This document shows, piece by piece, positions 1 through 7,032 of a DNA stretch of 16,863 bases. Under the pieces are notes generated by a model. It was given only the letters and a program-made list of their open reading frames with translations, was not told where the DNA came from and made no database searches. The number at the start of each line of letters is the position of its first letter. Position 1 is the stretch's first letter. The DNA is from Anaerolineales bacterium UBA5069 (GTDB lineage Bacteria; Chloroflexota; Anaerolineae; Caldilineales; Caldilineaceae). The stretch spans positions 1 through 16,863 of the forward strand of contig DIAV01000390.1 of NCBI GenBank assembly GCA_002415895.1, given 5' to 3'. A program made the translations under genes and the position numbers.

Positions 1-607
1 CGGGCAGGAGAATCAGATGCGGCGGGTCGCCGGGGTTGACGCGCGCCAGCGCTGCCGACGCGCCCAGCCACCCCGCGTGGCGGCCCATCAATTCAATAAT
101 CACCACGTCTTCAAAGGTGGCCATGGCGCGCAAATCGAGACCGGCATCGCGCACACTCTCCGCCACGTAGCGCGCGGCGCTGGCGTAGCCGGGCGCAACG
201 TATGTGCCCGCCAGGTCGTTGTCAACCGTCTTGGGCACCCCCACAACATGCAGTTCAGGCGCGGCCCGGGCCAGGCGATGGGCAGCGGCCATGGTGCCGT
301 TGCCGCCAATCAACAGCAGATTGCCAACAGCGCGGTCGCGCAGCCGCTGCACGACATCCTCCAGATCGCCATCGCGAAAGGCATAGCGCCCGCCCCCCAG
401 CGCTGCGCCTGGCTGCCGCTTGAGCCGCGCCAGTTGCGCAGGTGTCGTCGTCGAAAGGTCGGCCCAGTCTCCATGCAACAGCCCCTCAAGGCCAAAGCGC
501 GCGCCATAACAGCCCTGCGCGCCGGCAAGCAGCGTCTCCAGCGCGCCCGCTAGCGAGGCGTTCATGACGGGTGTTGGGCCACCACACTGGACGATGAGAG
601 AGGTCAT
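1..607 (-). CDS. 6-phosphofructokinase, PPi-type family (partial, C-terminus beyond window edge)
   Basis: Phosphorylates fructose 6-phosphate to fructose 1,6-bisphosphate in glycolysis, in the cytoplasm. The 202 visible residues read in frame from ATG at 607 to the window edge, so the C-terminal part is missing. The N-terminus has the CGGPTPVMNASL phosphate-loop segment typical of the PPi-type branch. It continues with GGNGT (101-105), PKTVDND (125-131, catalytic Asp in the TxDxD segment), a PGYASAARYV stretch and MGRHAGW (174-180). The Lys in PKTVDND is the residue of PPi-using or mixed-type enzymes. The position after GGN is Gly, where many PPi enzymes carry Asp, so the phosphate donor (PPi or ATP) is uncertain. 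No strong Shine-Dalgarno precedes ATG 607; an in-frame ATG about 14 codons later would cut into the conserved loop and is unlikely. It lies 97 bases downstream of threonine synthase. The family is secure; donor specificity is not. Confidence 0.88.
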   Translation of the reverse strand, partial: MTSLIVQCGGPTPVMNASLAGALETLLAGAQGCYGARFGLEGLLHGDWADLSTTTPAQLARLKRQPGAALGGGRYAFRDGDLEDVVQRLRDRAVGNLLLIGGNGTMAAAHRLARAAPELHVVGVPKTVDNDLAGTYVAPGYASAARYVAESVRDAGLDLRAMATFEDVVIIELMGRHAGWLGASAALARVNPGDPPHLILLP

Positions 608-704
608 TGGGGAGCAATCGCGAATAGGAGCACGGGTGATTGGTGGACTGGTGGACTGGCCGTTTTGTGGTTGTGGTTGGTTTGCCTGGATCAACTGGCG
701 AGAC

Positions 705-1880
705 TTACGCCCAAAGGTGCGCGTACTTGAGCCCCGTGCCCGTGTTGAAGAGGACAACGCGCTCGTCGGGCCGAATCCAGCCCTGCTCCAGCAGCATGCG
801 CTGCGCTGCAAGGCAGGCCGCGCCCTCAGGCGCGGGGAAGATGCCCGTGTGGCGGCCAATTTCCAGCGCATCGGCCAGCATGGCCGCGTCGGAGACCGCC
901 ACAGCAGTGCCGCCGCTTTCGCGAATTGCGCGCAAAACCAGAAAGTCGCCCACAGCCACCGGCACGCGCAGGCCGTCGGCCACCGTGCGCGCGCCCTCCC
1001 AGAGCGCGGCGTGTTCGGTTCCCTCGTTAAACGCGCGCACAATCGGCGCGCAATGCTCGGCCTGCACTGTTACCATGCGCGGCCGCTTGGAGCCAATCAG
1101 CCCCATCTGTTCCATTTCATCAAAGGCCTTCCACATGCCCACCATGCCCGTGCCACCACCCGTTGGGTAGATGATCACATCGGGCAGCTCCCAGCCCATC
1201 TGCTCGGCCACCTCATAACCCATCGTCTTCTTGCCCTCAACGCGATAAGGCTCCTTGAGCGTGCTCATGTCAAACCAGCCATGCGCAAGCACACCCTCGC
1301 GCACACGCGCGCCACAGTCGTTGATGAGGCCATCGATGAGCGTAACCTGCGCGCCCAGCACGCGGCATTCCACCTGAAAGAGCGACGGCACATCACGTGG
1401 CATATACACGTACGCAGGGAGCGCGACCGCAGCCGCATACGCGCTCATCGCCCCTGCGGCGTTGCCTGCGCTGGGGATAGCAAGCTCCTTTGCGCCCAGT
1501 TCATACGCGCGGCTGACGCCCATGCAGAGCCCGCGCGCCTTGAAGCTGCCCGTGGAATTGACCGACTCATCCTTGATCCACGTGTCGGGGCAACCGATGG
1601 CCTCGCCAAGGCGCTGTGCGTGGATAAGCGGCGTCCACCCTTCGCCCAGTTGGATCATCGCCTCGCGCCGCTGTACGGGCAGCACCTCTTCGTAACGCCA
1701 GAGAGTTTCGGCGCGCCCTGCCAGTGCTGCACGTGTGAGCGTTTGCGCCGCCCGTGCCAGGTCATAGCGGGCCAGCAAGGGGCGATTGCACGCCGTGCAG
1801 AGGTTCATTAGTTGGTCGGCTGGGTAGATTGCTCCGCATTTGCCACACTCAAGGTGCGTGAGTGTCGATTTGGTTTGCAC
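705..1880 (-). CDS. thrC: Threonine synthase
   Basis: Converts O-phospho-L-homoserine to L-threonine, a PLP-dependent cytoplasmic step of amino-acid synthesis. The protein has 391 residues, usual for the short archaeal/Chloroflexus-like form. The N-terminus has a zinc ribbon with Cys pairs at 12/15 and 28/31. Next come GEGWTPL (79-85), the PLP lysine in GSFKARG (Lys114), SAGNAAGAMSAYAA, and the glycine-rich phosphate loop PTGGGTGM. The start is GTG at 1880, chosen because AAAGGA (1887-1892) sits six bases upstream and the zinc ribbon begins directly after. It is separated by 132 bases from the VOC gene upstream and by 97 bases from the phosphofructokinase downstream. It is biosynthetic and not obviously tied to the sugar genes, so it may be a separate unit or readthrough. 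A related PLP fold-II enzyme such as cysteate synthase is the only realistic alternative. Confidence 0.88.
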   Translation of the reverse strand: MQTKSTLTHLECGKCGAIYPADQLMNLCTACNRPLLARYDLARAAQTLTRAALAGRAETLWRYEEVLPVQRREAMIQLGEGWTPLIHAQRLGEAIGCPDTWIKDESVNSTGSFKARGLCMGVSRAYELGAKELAIPSAGNAAGAMSAYAAAVALPAYVYMPRDVPSLFQVECRVLGAQVTLIDGLINDCGARVREGVLAHGWFDMSTLKEPYRVEGKKTMGYEVAEQMGWELPDVIIYPTGGGTGMVGMWKAFDEMEQMGLIGSKRPRMVTVQAEHCAPIVRAFNEGTEHAALWEGARTVADGLRVPVAVGDFLVLRAIRESGGTAVAVSDAAMLADALEIGRHTGIFPAPEGAACLAAQRMLLEQGWIRPDERVVLFNTGTGLKYAHLWA

Positions 1881-1886
1881 GTCAGG

Positions 1887-1892
1887 TCCTTT
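1887..1892 (-). promoter_or_regulatory. Ribosome binding site deciding the GTG start of threonine synthase
   Basis: On the minus strand AAAGGA lies six bases before the GTG at 1880. No ATG in a comparable position fits the start of the zinc ribbon, so this site fixes the start. A short inverted repeat (CCTCGC at 1899-1904 with GCGAGG at 1912-1917) lies just upstream and might modestly affect ribosome access. Confidence 0.6.
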
Positions 1893-2009
1893 CCGGAGCC
1901 TCGCAAATGCGGCGAGGTCAACAAGCGTTACATTGATTGGCGCGCCGTTGCTTTTGCTTTGCGCACCTTTGGGTCATTGCGTTGGAAGTGTTGCTTTCAT
2001 GCCGCGATA

Positions 2010-2035
2010 ACTTCAGGATTCGATACTCCTGAAGT
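2010..2035 (-). repeat. Perfect 9-bp hairpin spanning the stop codon of the VOC gene
   Basis: Arms ACTTCAGGA and TCCTGAAGT (2010-2018 and 2027-2035) are exact reverse complements around an 8-base loop. In the minus-strand transcript the distal arm contains the TGA stop of the VOC gene (2013-2015). No run of T follows, so it is not a canonical intrinsic terminator. It may mark a transcript 3' end or slow RNA decay at the end of the hydroxyacid dehydrogenase/VOC pair. Confidence 0.5.
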
Positions 2036-2399
2036 CGGCCTCTATCGTCGTAATTTCCAACAGGTTGCCAAAAGGGTCGCGCACAAAATAGCGCGGGCGG
2101 CCCGGAATGGGAATTGTGCCCACCACGGAAAGCCCCGCAGCTTCCATCCGTTCACGCAGCGCTTCCACGTCATCCACCGCAAGGCAGACATGGCGGCCCG
2201 AGTGATCCTGGCCGGTGGGGCCCTCGGCAAAGAGATGCAACTCCGTCTCGCCCAGCTTGAACCAGATCAGGTCCAGTGCGTGCAGCGAATGGGGGGGATT
2301 CATTTCCTCGAGCCCGAGCAATTCGCCATAAAAGGCACGCGTCTCAACTTCCGTGCCGGGCGGGCGGGGCAGGCTTACATGCTGAATGCGTGCGTTCAT
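2013..2399 (-). CDS. VOC (glyoxalase/bleomycin-resistance fold) family protein
   Basis: A 128-residue single-domain vicinal-oxygen-chelate protein, the usual length for one paired beta-alpha-beta-beta-beta module unit. Visible signatures are His7 at the first metal-ligand position (IQHVSL), LYxELLGLxE-like helix text (FYGELLGLEE), ETELHLF, His70 in RHVCLAVDD, and the C-terminal RDPFGNLLEI with Glu115. These fit a divalent-metal site of glyoxalase I-like lyases, isomerases or dioxygenases. The substrate cannot be inferred. Its ATG overlaps the TGA of the upstream D-2-hydroxyacid dehydrogenase by four bases (ATGA, 2396-2399), implying translational coupling and perhaps joint handling of a 2-oxo or 2-hydroxy acid. 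The family is sure; the function is open (lyase, epimerase or detoxification). Confidence 0.85.
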   Translation of the reverse strand: MNARIQHVSLPRPPGTEVETRAFYGELLGLEEMNPPHSLHALDLIWFKLGETELHLFAEGPTGQDHSGRHVCLAVDDVEALRERMEAAGLSVVGTIPIPGRPRYFVRDPFGNLLEITTIEADFRSIES

Positions 2400-3403
2400 G
2401 GTAGTTCCTCCGCGTGCGCCGTTGCATAGGCGGCTGGGTTGACCACATTCTCGGGACGGCGGCCGGCAAAAAAGTCGAGCAACCGCTCAATCGCCATACG
2501 CTCCATGCGCTCGCGCCCCTCGTTCGTGAGAGAGGCAACGTGGGGCGTGGCAATGACATTGGGGTGCGTGCGCAGCGCCGAAGCGGGCCCAGGCGGCTCG
2601 GGGTCAAAGACATCCAGACCCGCACCTGCGAGCTGTCCTGCATCCAGCGCGGCCAGCAGCGCCTCTTCGTCCACAAGCACGCCCCGCGCCATGTTAAGCA
2701 AGAACGCGCCGCGCTTCATTGTGGCAATGCGCTCGCGATTCATCAGCTTGCGCGTCTCGGGCGTGGCGGGTGCGTGCAGGCTCAGGAAGTCGGCCTGTGC
2801 AATCACGCTCTCCGTGTCGGCCAGTTCAACGCCCCACGCACCCGCCTGCTCCGCAGTGACAAAGGGATCGCAGCCGACCACGCGCATACCAAAACCTGCG
2901 CGGCAGATTTCCGCCACGCGCCGCCCAATGCGCCCCAACCCCACCAGCCCCAGCGTCTTGCCGCGCACTTCAATTCCCATGAGCGGGCCACTGCGCGGCC
3001 CCCACTGCCCCGCCGCGAGGTTGTCACTCCCCTGCTTCAAACGCTTGGCCAGCGCAAGCAGCATAGCCACCGTATGCTCGGCCGTGCTTTCGGTAGGGCC
3101 ATCGGGCGTGTTGGTAACGACAATGCCACGCGCTGTAGCCGCGGCCAGGTCCACGTTATCCACGCCAATGCCTGTGCGCGCAATCAGCCGCAGCGCGGGG
3201 CAGGCATCCATGAGGTCGCCCGTGTAGCGCACGAGCGACGATGCGACAATTGCCTGCGCGCCGGCAGCACTCGACCACGGCGCGCCGGGCGGGGGCGCGG
3301 CGGCAATCACCGCAAAGTCTGGCGGCAGCAGCGCCAGCACCTCCGGCAGCAGCGGCGCTTCAAGCCAGATATTTGTCAAAACCACGTCTGGGACTTCACT
3401 CAT
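2396..3403 (-). CDS. D-isomer specific 2-hydroxyacid dehydrogenase (phosphoglycerate dehydrogenase-like)
   Basis: An NAD-dependent enzyme that interconverts a D-2-hydroxy acid and its 2-oxo acid, in the cytoplasm. The 335 residues have the family order: N-terminal half of the substrate domain with RTGIGVDNVD (76-85), the NAD-binding Rossmann motif GLGRIG (155-160) with Asp179 after beta-2 (NAD preference), the catalytic Arg240 in NMARGVLVD, Glu269 in DVFDPEP, and His288 in TPHVAS. It lacks the C-terminal ACT domain of classical SerA, so hydroxypyruvate/glyoxylate reductase or another 2-hydroxyacid role is as likely as serine synthesis. The start is ATG at 3403 with GAGGTG five bases upstream. 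It is 81 bases downstream of the NagB-fold gene and overlaps the VOC gene by four bases. In this setting it may reduce or oxidise a short acid from sugar breakdown, which is inference. Confidence 0.9.
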   Translation of the reverse strand: MSEVPDVVLTNIWLEAPLLPEVLALLPPDFAVIAAAPPPGAPWSSAAGAQAIVASSLVRYTGDLMDACPALRLIARTGIGVDNVDLAAATARGIVVTNTPDGPTESTAEHTVAMLLALAKRLKQGSDNLAAGQWGPRSGPLMGIEVRGKTLGLVGLGRIGRRVAEICRAGFGMRVVGCDPFVTAEQAGAWGVELADTESVIAQADFLSLHAPATPETRKLMNRERIATMKRGAFLLNMARGVLVDEEALLAALDAGQLAGAGLDVFDPEPPGPASALRTHPNVIATPHVASLTNEGRERMERMAIERLLDFFAGRRPENVVNPAAYATAHAEELP

Positions 3404-3445
3404 GCAAACACCTCACTGTCGTGATTCTTCGTATTGTTGCTCCTC

Positions 3446-3480
3446 GCGCCTTTGCCCGCATCGCGCCCCGGCGCCTTTGC
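3446..3480 (-). repeat. Direct 10-bp repeat in the gap before the hydroxyacid dehydrogenase
   Basis: On the plus strand GCGCCTTTGC occurs at 3446-3455 and again at 3471-3480, a 25-base offset. The 81-base gap otherwise shows only the ribosome binding site of the downstream gene. The element resembles the CTTTGCG-rich text at 1951-1980 and 5958-6007. A weak operator or a decayed intergenic repeat are both possible. Confidence 0.35.
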
Positions 3481-3484
3481 GGTC

Positions 3485-4360
3485 TCAGCCCAATGGCGGC
3501 GCTGCGCTCTCTGCGTCGGCCACCAGCGCGAAATCGGGGTGATGGCGGAGCAGCGTCACCGGCCAGGCTGCGTCTTCGCCTGCGCTGTCGCCATGGGCGC
3601 CGGCTGTGGGGCTGCCAAAGAGGGCAATGCGCAGGATGGCGCGCTGCCAAACGCCGCCGTTGCAGTAGAGGCGAATGCGGCGCGCAGCCAGAATCTCGGC
3701 CATGCCAAGCGTCACGGCCATGGGGGGCAGCGCCGGGAAATAGCCACCGGCAGCGCGCGACGCGTTCATGACCATCGTCTCTTCGGCAAGCGCAAGCAGG
3801 CGCGTGCGGCTGGCCTTGAATTCCGCCGGCCCCACGTTGTACCAGCGCGAGATGGGCGCCTCGTTGAATGCGACATGGCCGTGAATGCCAATGCCGCCGT
3901 AGCAGGTGTCCACGCCCCCCACGGCGGCCATGGCGTCACCGATGGCATCCAGCGCGCGCGGGTCGGGAAAGTGGCATTGCGCGACGGGCAGCGCGAGTTC
4001 CGCATCCAGCGCAGCAAAGAGCATGCGCTGCGCCGTACCGCGAAAACTGAGCGGGTGCGCAGCGTCCACCCAGCGCCCCTGCCAGTCACAATATTCGTCC
4101 ATAAAGAAGATGTGGCACGTCGTCCAGCCAATGCGCTCGCGGTTGCAGATGGCGGCCAGCAGCGGGTATTGCCCCACCGGCCCCACCGGCAGAATGAGGC
4201 GCGTGGGCCGCCCGCCAGCGTTGTTTGCCTTGATTTCATCGGCAATGGCGCGCGCAAAGTGGGCGTGCAGCGCATCCACGTTGGGCAGCAGCGTAATCGG
4301 CACGGGGCTGTGCGCAGGCAACGCTTCGGCTGGAATTGCAAAGAAGGGGAGCGCATCCAT
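3485..4360 (-). CDS. NagB-fold (glucosamine-6-phosphate deaminase/6-phosphogluconolactonase-like) protein with divergent active site
   Basis: A 291-residue protein of the NagB/RpiA/6PGL fold, slightly longer than the 266-residue E. coli NagB because of an N-terminal extension. Family marks are FFMDEYC (Asp88 of the catalytic MDEY) and GIGIHGHVAFNE (157-167) with His162 and Glu167. In NagB the second motif reads GNDGHIAFNE. Here the Asp of the ring-opening Asp-His-Glu set is replaced by His160. The phosphate loop PTGGTP is replaced by LPVGPVGQYP (57-66). By my alignment, the positions of the phosphate ligands Arg172 and Lys208 of NagB hold Met and Gln. True glucosamine-6-phosphate deamination is therefore doubtful. 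It lies 28 bases after the GH4 gene with GAGG upstream of ATG 4360, so it likely acts on the product of that glycosidase or on another sugar in the pathway. Confidence 0.8.
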   Translation of the reverse strand: MDALPFFAIPAEALPAHSPVPITLLPNVDALHAHFARAIADEIKANNAGGRPTRLILPVGPVGQYPLLAAICNRERIGWTTCHIFFMDEYCDWQGRWVDAAHPLSFRGTAQRMLFAALDAELALPVAQCHFPDPRALDAIGDAMAAVGGVDTCYGGIGIHGHVAFNEAPISRWYNVGPAEFKASRTRLLALAEETMVMNASRAAGGYFPALPPMAVTLGMAEILAARRIRLYCNGGVWQRAILRIALFGSPTAGAHGDSAGEDAAWPVTLLRHHPDFALVADAESAAPPLG

Positions 4361-4388
4361 TGGAAAACCTCAATCCTGCAGAGCCCGT

Positions 4389-5786
4389 TTATGCGTGAAA
4401 CTGCGGCAGCCATTCACGAAATGAGGTCAGAAAGTCGTCGAGAATGGCGCGGCAGCGGTCAATGTCATTGGCCATGGGGTCCATGAGCAGAGCCTGCAGC
4501 GCCAGTTCGCGATCACCCGTGGCGGCGGCTTCCACCACCAGCGCGGCGAGTTCCGCCTCGCGGCGGCACAACTCTGTGAGCGCGTGCGGCAGGGCAGGTA
4601 CGGGCAGCGCATGCACGCCGGCGCGATCCACCACGGCGGGCACTTCCACAATGGCCCACGGGGGCAACCCGGGCAGCGCACCACCGGCATTGGGCACATT
4701 GAGCGCCGGCTGCCACGCGTGCGTATCGCCCAACCACGCTTCAATGAACTCCGCCGCGCCTTCGCTGCGCACGGCGCGCAACGGCGCCAGCGGCTCATCA
4801 CCAGCCGCCAGCCGCTCGGCACGCGCACGCACGGCCTGCCTGCGCGCAATGTTGCCCGTCCAGCTTTGCAGCTTCAGGTCGTACTTCTCCCACGGTTTGG
4901 CAATGGGATCGTGCGACCAGGCGAGGTACTCCACCATGTGCGTGTCGCCGGCTGTGGGACAAAGGCCAAAGATGGCGAACAGCTCGCGCGTCATCGGCTC
5001 AAAGTCGCGCCGCATCTGCTGCAGATAGCGTGCGCGAAAGTGCGGGTAGAGGTCGTCACCAGTGCGCTTGTCGGTAATGCTCTGCATCCACGCAAAGTGG
5101 TTGATGCCTGCCGAGCGAATCACAAAGCGATCCAGGCCCGCATCAATCATCTGGTAGATGGCGGGCACGTTGGGCGCGTCGGTGTGGACGTGGAAGGCGC
5201 TGCCATTGGGCACGTCAATGGCGTATTCATCCGCCAGCACCGCTGCCGCAAGGGCATAGCCCCACAGGTATTGGTGGCAGAGACCCACGCAGCGGATCGA
5301 CGTGTAGCGGTTAATGCCCAGCCCCAGGCGGCTTAACGGATTGGTGAAGTTGAGGAGCCACGCCTGGGGACATAGCGCCTCCATGTCACGCGCAATGCCC
5401 AGCATTTCGGGCAGGTTGCGGCAGGTGTGCGCAAAGCCGCCGGGGCCGCTGTTCTCGGCATACGGCTGACGCACGCCGTGGCGCAGCGGAATCTCCCAGT
5501 CCTGCCGCCAAACCACCTCACGCGGGCCCACCTGAATGCAAACAATGACGAAATCGGCGCCGGGCAGCAGGTCGCGCCGCTGCGTGGACGCGCGCACACT
5601 GAAGCCCGCGCCCCACTCTGCATTCATGCGCTCGGCCAGGCGGTGCATCGTTTCCAGCGTGGCGGCGTTCACGTCGCAAAGGCCCAGCGTGGCCCCGCGC
5701 AGCAGCGGCGAGCGCAACAGTGTCGCCAGCGCCCCCGTGCCGAAGATTGCGCTCCCCGCGCCAATCACAACAATGTGTGGGGCCAC
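4389..5786 (-). CDS. GH4 family glycosidase (NAD/Mn-dependent alpha-glucosidase/galactosidase-like)
   Basis: Family GH4 enzymes hydrolyse glycosidic bonds by a redox-elimination route: NAD oxidises C3, a metal helps remove the C2 proton, and the aglycone leaves. Visible from the GTG at 5786 (465 residues): Rossmann loop VIGAGSAIFGTG (7-18), Asp38 for NAD ribose, CIQVGPRE, the YAENSGPGGFAHTCRN stretch, NFTNP (146-150), the metal-binding Cys170-His171 in GLCHQ, and GINHFAW (His230). The frame stays open upstream to a TTG at 5834, but the family begins right at the Rossmann strand, and AAGG lies about ten bases before GTG 5786, so I chose the shorter form. It is cytoplasmic with no signal peptide. 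It sits between the importer genes and the NagB-fold gene, fitting hydrolysis of an imported glycoside. The sugar (alpha-glucoside, alpha-galactoside or uronide) cannot be decided. Confidence 0.9.
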   Translation of the reverse strand: MAPHIVVIGAGSAIFGTGALATLLRSPLLRGATLGLCDVNAATLETMHRLAERMNAEWGAGFSVRASTQRRDLLPGADFVIVCIQVGPREVVWRQDWEIPLRHGVRQPYAENSGPGGFAHTCRNLPEMLGIARDMEALCPQAWLLNFTNPLSRLGLGINRYTSIRCVGLCHQYLWGYALAAAVLADEYAIDVPNGSAFHVHTDAPNVPAIYQMIDAGLDRFVIRSAGINHFAWMQSITDKRTGDDLYPHFRARYLQQMRRDFEPMTRELFAIFGLCPTAGDTHMVEYLAWSHDPIAKPWEKYDLKLQSWTGNIARRQAVRARAERLAAGDEPLAPLRAVRSEGAAEFIEAWLGDTHAWQPALNVPNAGGALPGLPPWAIVEVPAVVDRAGVHALPVPALPHALTELCRREAELAALVVEAAATGDRELALQALLMDPMANDIDRCRAILDDFLTSFREWLPQFHA

Positions 5787-6016
5787 TACGCAATGGCCTT
5801 GACGCAAATGCGCAAAGAGACAAAAAAAGCCCAAGGATCAATAACAACGAAGTCGAATACGTTACGCCGCGTCCGCAACCTGTCCACCCTCCACCGCACC
5901 GTATGCATTTTCACTCCAAGTCATGGCCGCCGACCTCTTTACTTCGTGCAGTTGCTGTCTTTGCGCTTTCTCTGCGTCTGCGCGCCTGTGCGTCGTAGCT
6001 TTGCGTCGTATCTCAG
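5787..6016 (-). other. 230-base gap with degenerate CTTTGCG/CTGCGTC repeat text
   Basis: This is the longest stretch without a gene. Between 5958 and 6007 the plus strand carries decayed units such as CTTTGCG, CTGCGTCTG and GTGCGTCGTAG followed by CTTTGCGTCGTA. A run of seven T on the minus strand (A-run at 5822-5828) has no convincing stem before it, so I do not call a terminator. No confident promoter for the GH4 gene was found by eye. A small open frame across 5862-6134 has no coding character. Confidence 0.4.
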
Positions 6017-6937
6017 TTACCTGCCGCCAAAGCCGCTCAAGGCCACGCCCTCTATGAAGTAGCGCTGCGCGGCAAAGAAGAGGATAACCAGCGGTGCCAG
6101 CATAAAGGTGCCCGTGGCAAACACAGTCTCCCAACTGGTGGCATAGAACTGATCATTCATGGCGCGAATACCCACGGCCAGCGTCCACGTGGCAGGCTTG
6201 AGATAAATCAGCGCCTCGAGGAACTCATTGTAGTACTGGATGAAGGTCAAAATCACCACTGTAATCACTACCGGCTGGCTGAGCGGAATGAAGATCTGCC
6301 AGAGGATGCGCAGCGTGCTCGCGCCATCAATGCGCGCGGCGTCTTCCAGCTCCACGGGAATTCCCATAAAGAATTGGCGCATGAGGAAGACATACAAGCC
6401 ATTCACGGCAAACCAAGCGGGCACAATCAGCGGTAAAAAGGTGCCAATCCAGCGGAAGGGCCAGCGATACCAGTAGCTGAACATGAGGAAGCGCGGCACA
6501 ATCAGCACCACCACAGGCAGCATCATGGTGATCAGCAGGAGGGCAAAGAAGAAGTCGCGCCCCGGCCAGCGCAGGCGCGCGAAACTGAAGGCCACAAGCG
6601 AGGACGAAATCACCGTGCCGACGACCGTGAATACGCAGAGAATCATCGTATTCCAGAAGTAGAGCCACAGTGGCGCCTTGGCAAAGGCGTCAACATAGTT
6701 GCTCCAGCGGGGTGTCGACGGTATCCACTGAATGGGTGTGACGAATATTTCGGTGGGCGCCTTGAGCGACGAGGAGATCATCCACAGCACGGGCACAAGC
6801 GCCATCACCGCCAGCAGAATCAGCGTGACGTGGGCAATGATGCGTGTGGTAAGGTCGCGCCCCTGCCGATGCCTGCGCATGGTCTCTGCGTAGGCATCTA
6901 CCTCAGCGTCCGTGCGCGGCTGGAAGGTGCTTTGCAT
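6017..6937 (-). CDS. Carbohydrate ABC transporter permease, MalG type
   Basis: The second inner-membrane subunit of a CUT1-type sugar importer. The 306-residue protein has a polar N-terminus of about 30 residues, then hydrophobic segments near 33-56, 95-120, 128-150, 165-187, 222-240 and close to the C-terminus, the usual six-span layout. The EAA loop that docks the ATPase reads EDAARIDGASTLRILWQIFIPL (about 198-219), with the conserved AxxDGA core. The C-terminus ends in FIEGVALSGFGGR, closely matching the MalG-like family ending. The start is ATG 6937 with AGGAG eight bases upstream. It lies 95 bases downstream of the first permease; the gap contains a GC-rich hairpin. No ATPase gene is nearby, so a shared MsmK/UgpC-like ATPase encoded elsewhere probably energises it. 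Confidence 0.93.
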   Translation of the reverse strand: MQSTFQPRTDAEVDAYAETMRRHRQGRDLTTRIIAHVTLILLAVMALVPVLWMISSSLKAPTEIFVTPIQWIPSTPRWSNYVDAFAKAPLWLYFWNTMILCVFTVVGTVISSSLVAFSFARLRWPGRDFFFALLLITMMLPVVVLIVPRFLMFSYWYRWPFRWIGTFLPLIVPAWFAVNGLYVFLMRQFFMGIPVELEDAARIDGASTLRILWQIFIPLSQPVVITVVILTFIQYYNEFLEALIYLKPATWTLAVGIRAMNDQFYATSWETVFATGTFMLAPLVILFFAAQRYFIEGVALSGFGGR

Positions 6938-6982
6938 GCAATCGACTCCTGGCGTGCACTGGATTGCGCCAGCCTTCAGGGG

Positions 6983-7013
6983 CCGGCATCTGCGCGCCTG
7001 GCGCGGAAGCCGG
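6983..7013 (-). repeat. Two-tier GC-rich hairpin between the permease genes
   Basis: Outer arms CCGGC (6983-6987) and GCCGG (7009-7013) enclose an inner stem CGCGC (6993-6997) and GCGCG (7001-7005) with a three-base loop. It begins about 20 bases after the stop of the first permease. There is no T-run, so RNA stabilisation or pausing is likelier than termination. Confidence 0.45.
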
Positions 7014-7032
7014 ACGGGGCGGCGCAGTCAAA

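Noticed and set aside
636..660. Tandem GGTGGACT doublet in the gap before the phosphofructokinase
   Set aside because: It has only two short copies in a simple-sequence stretch; too little to call a functional repeat, though it resembles the TTGGT-rich text at 8026-8083.
564..1811. A 415-codon open frame on the plus strand
   Set aside because: It is antisense to threonine synthase, which has complete motifs and a good ribosome binding site; the plus-strand product resembles no family.
3485..4360. Calling the gene nagB with a firm glucosamine-6-phosphate deaminase function
   Set aside because: The catalytic Asp of the GNDGH motif and the apparent phosphate ligands are not conserved, so only the fold is claimed.
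5818..5830. Intrinsic terminator at the seven-T run before the GH4 gene
   Set aside because: No stable GC stem precedes the T-run on the minus strand, so the run alone is not enough.
5787..5834. TTG start at 5834 for the GH4 gene
   Set aside because: It adds 16 unconserved residues before the Rossmann strand; GTG 5786 fits the family start and has AAGG upstream.
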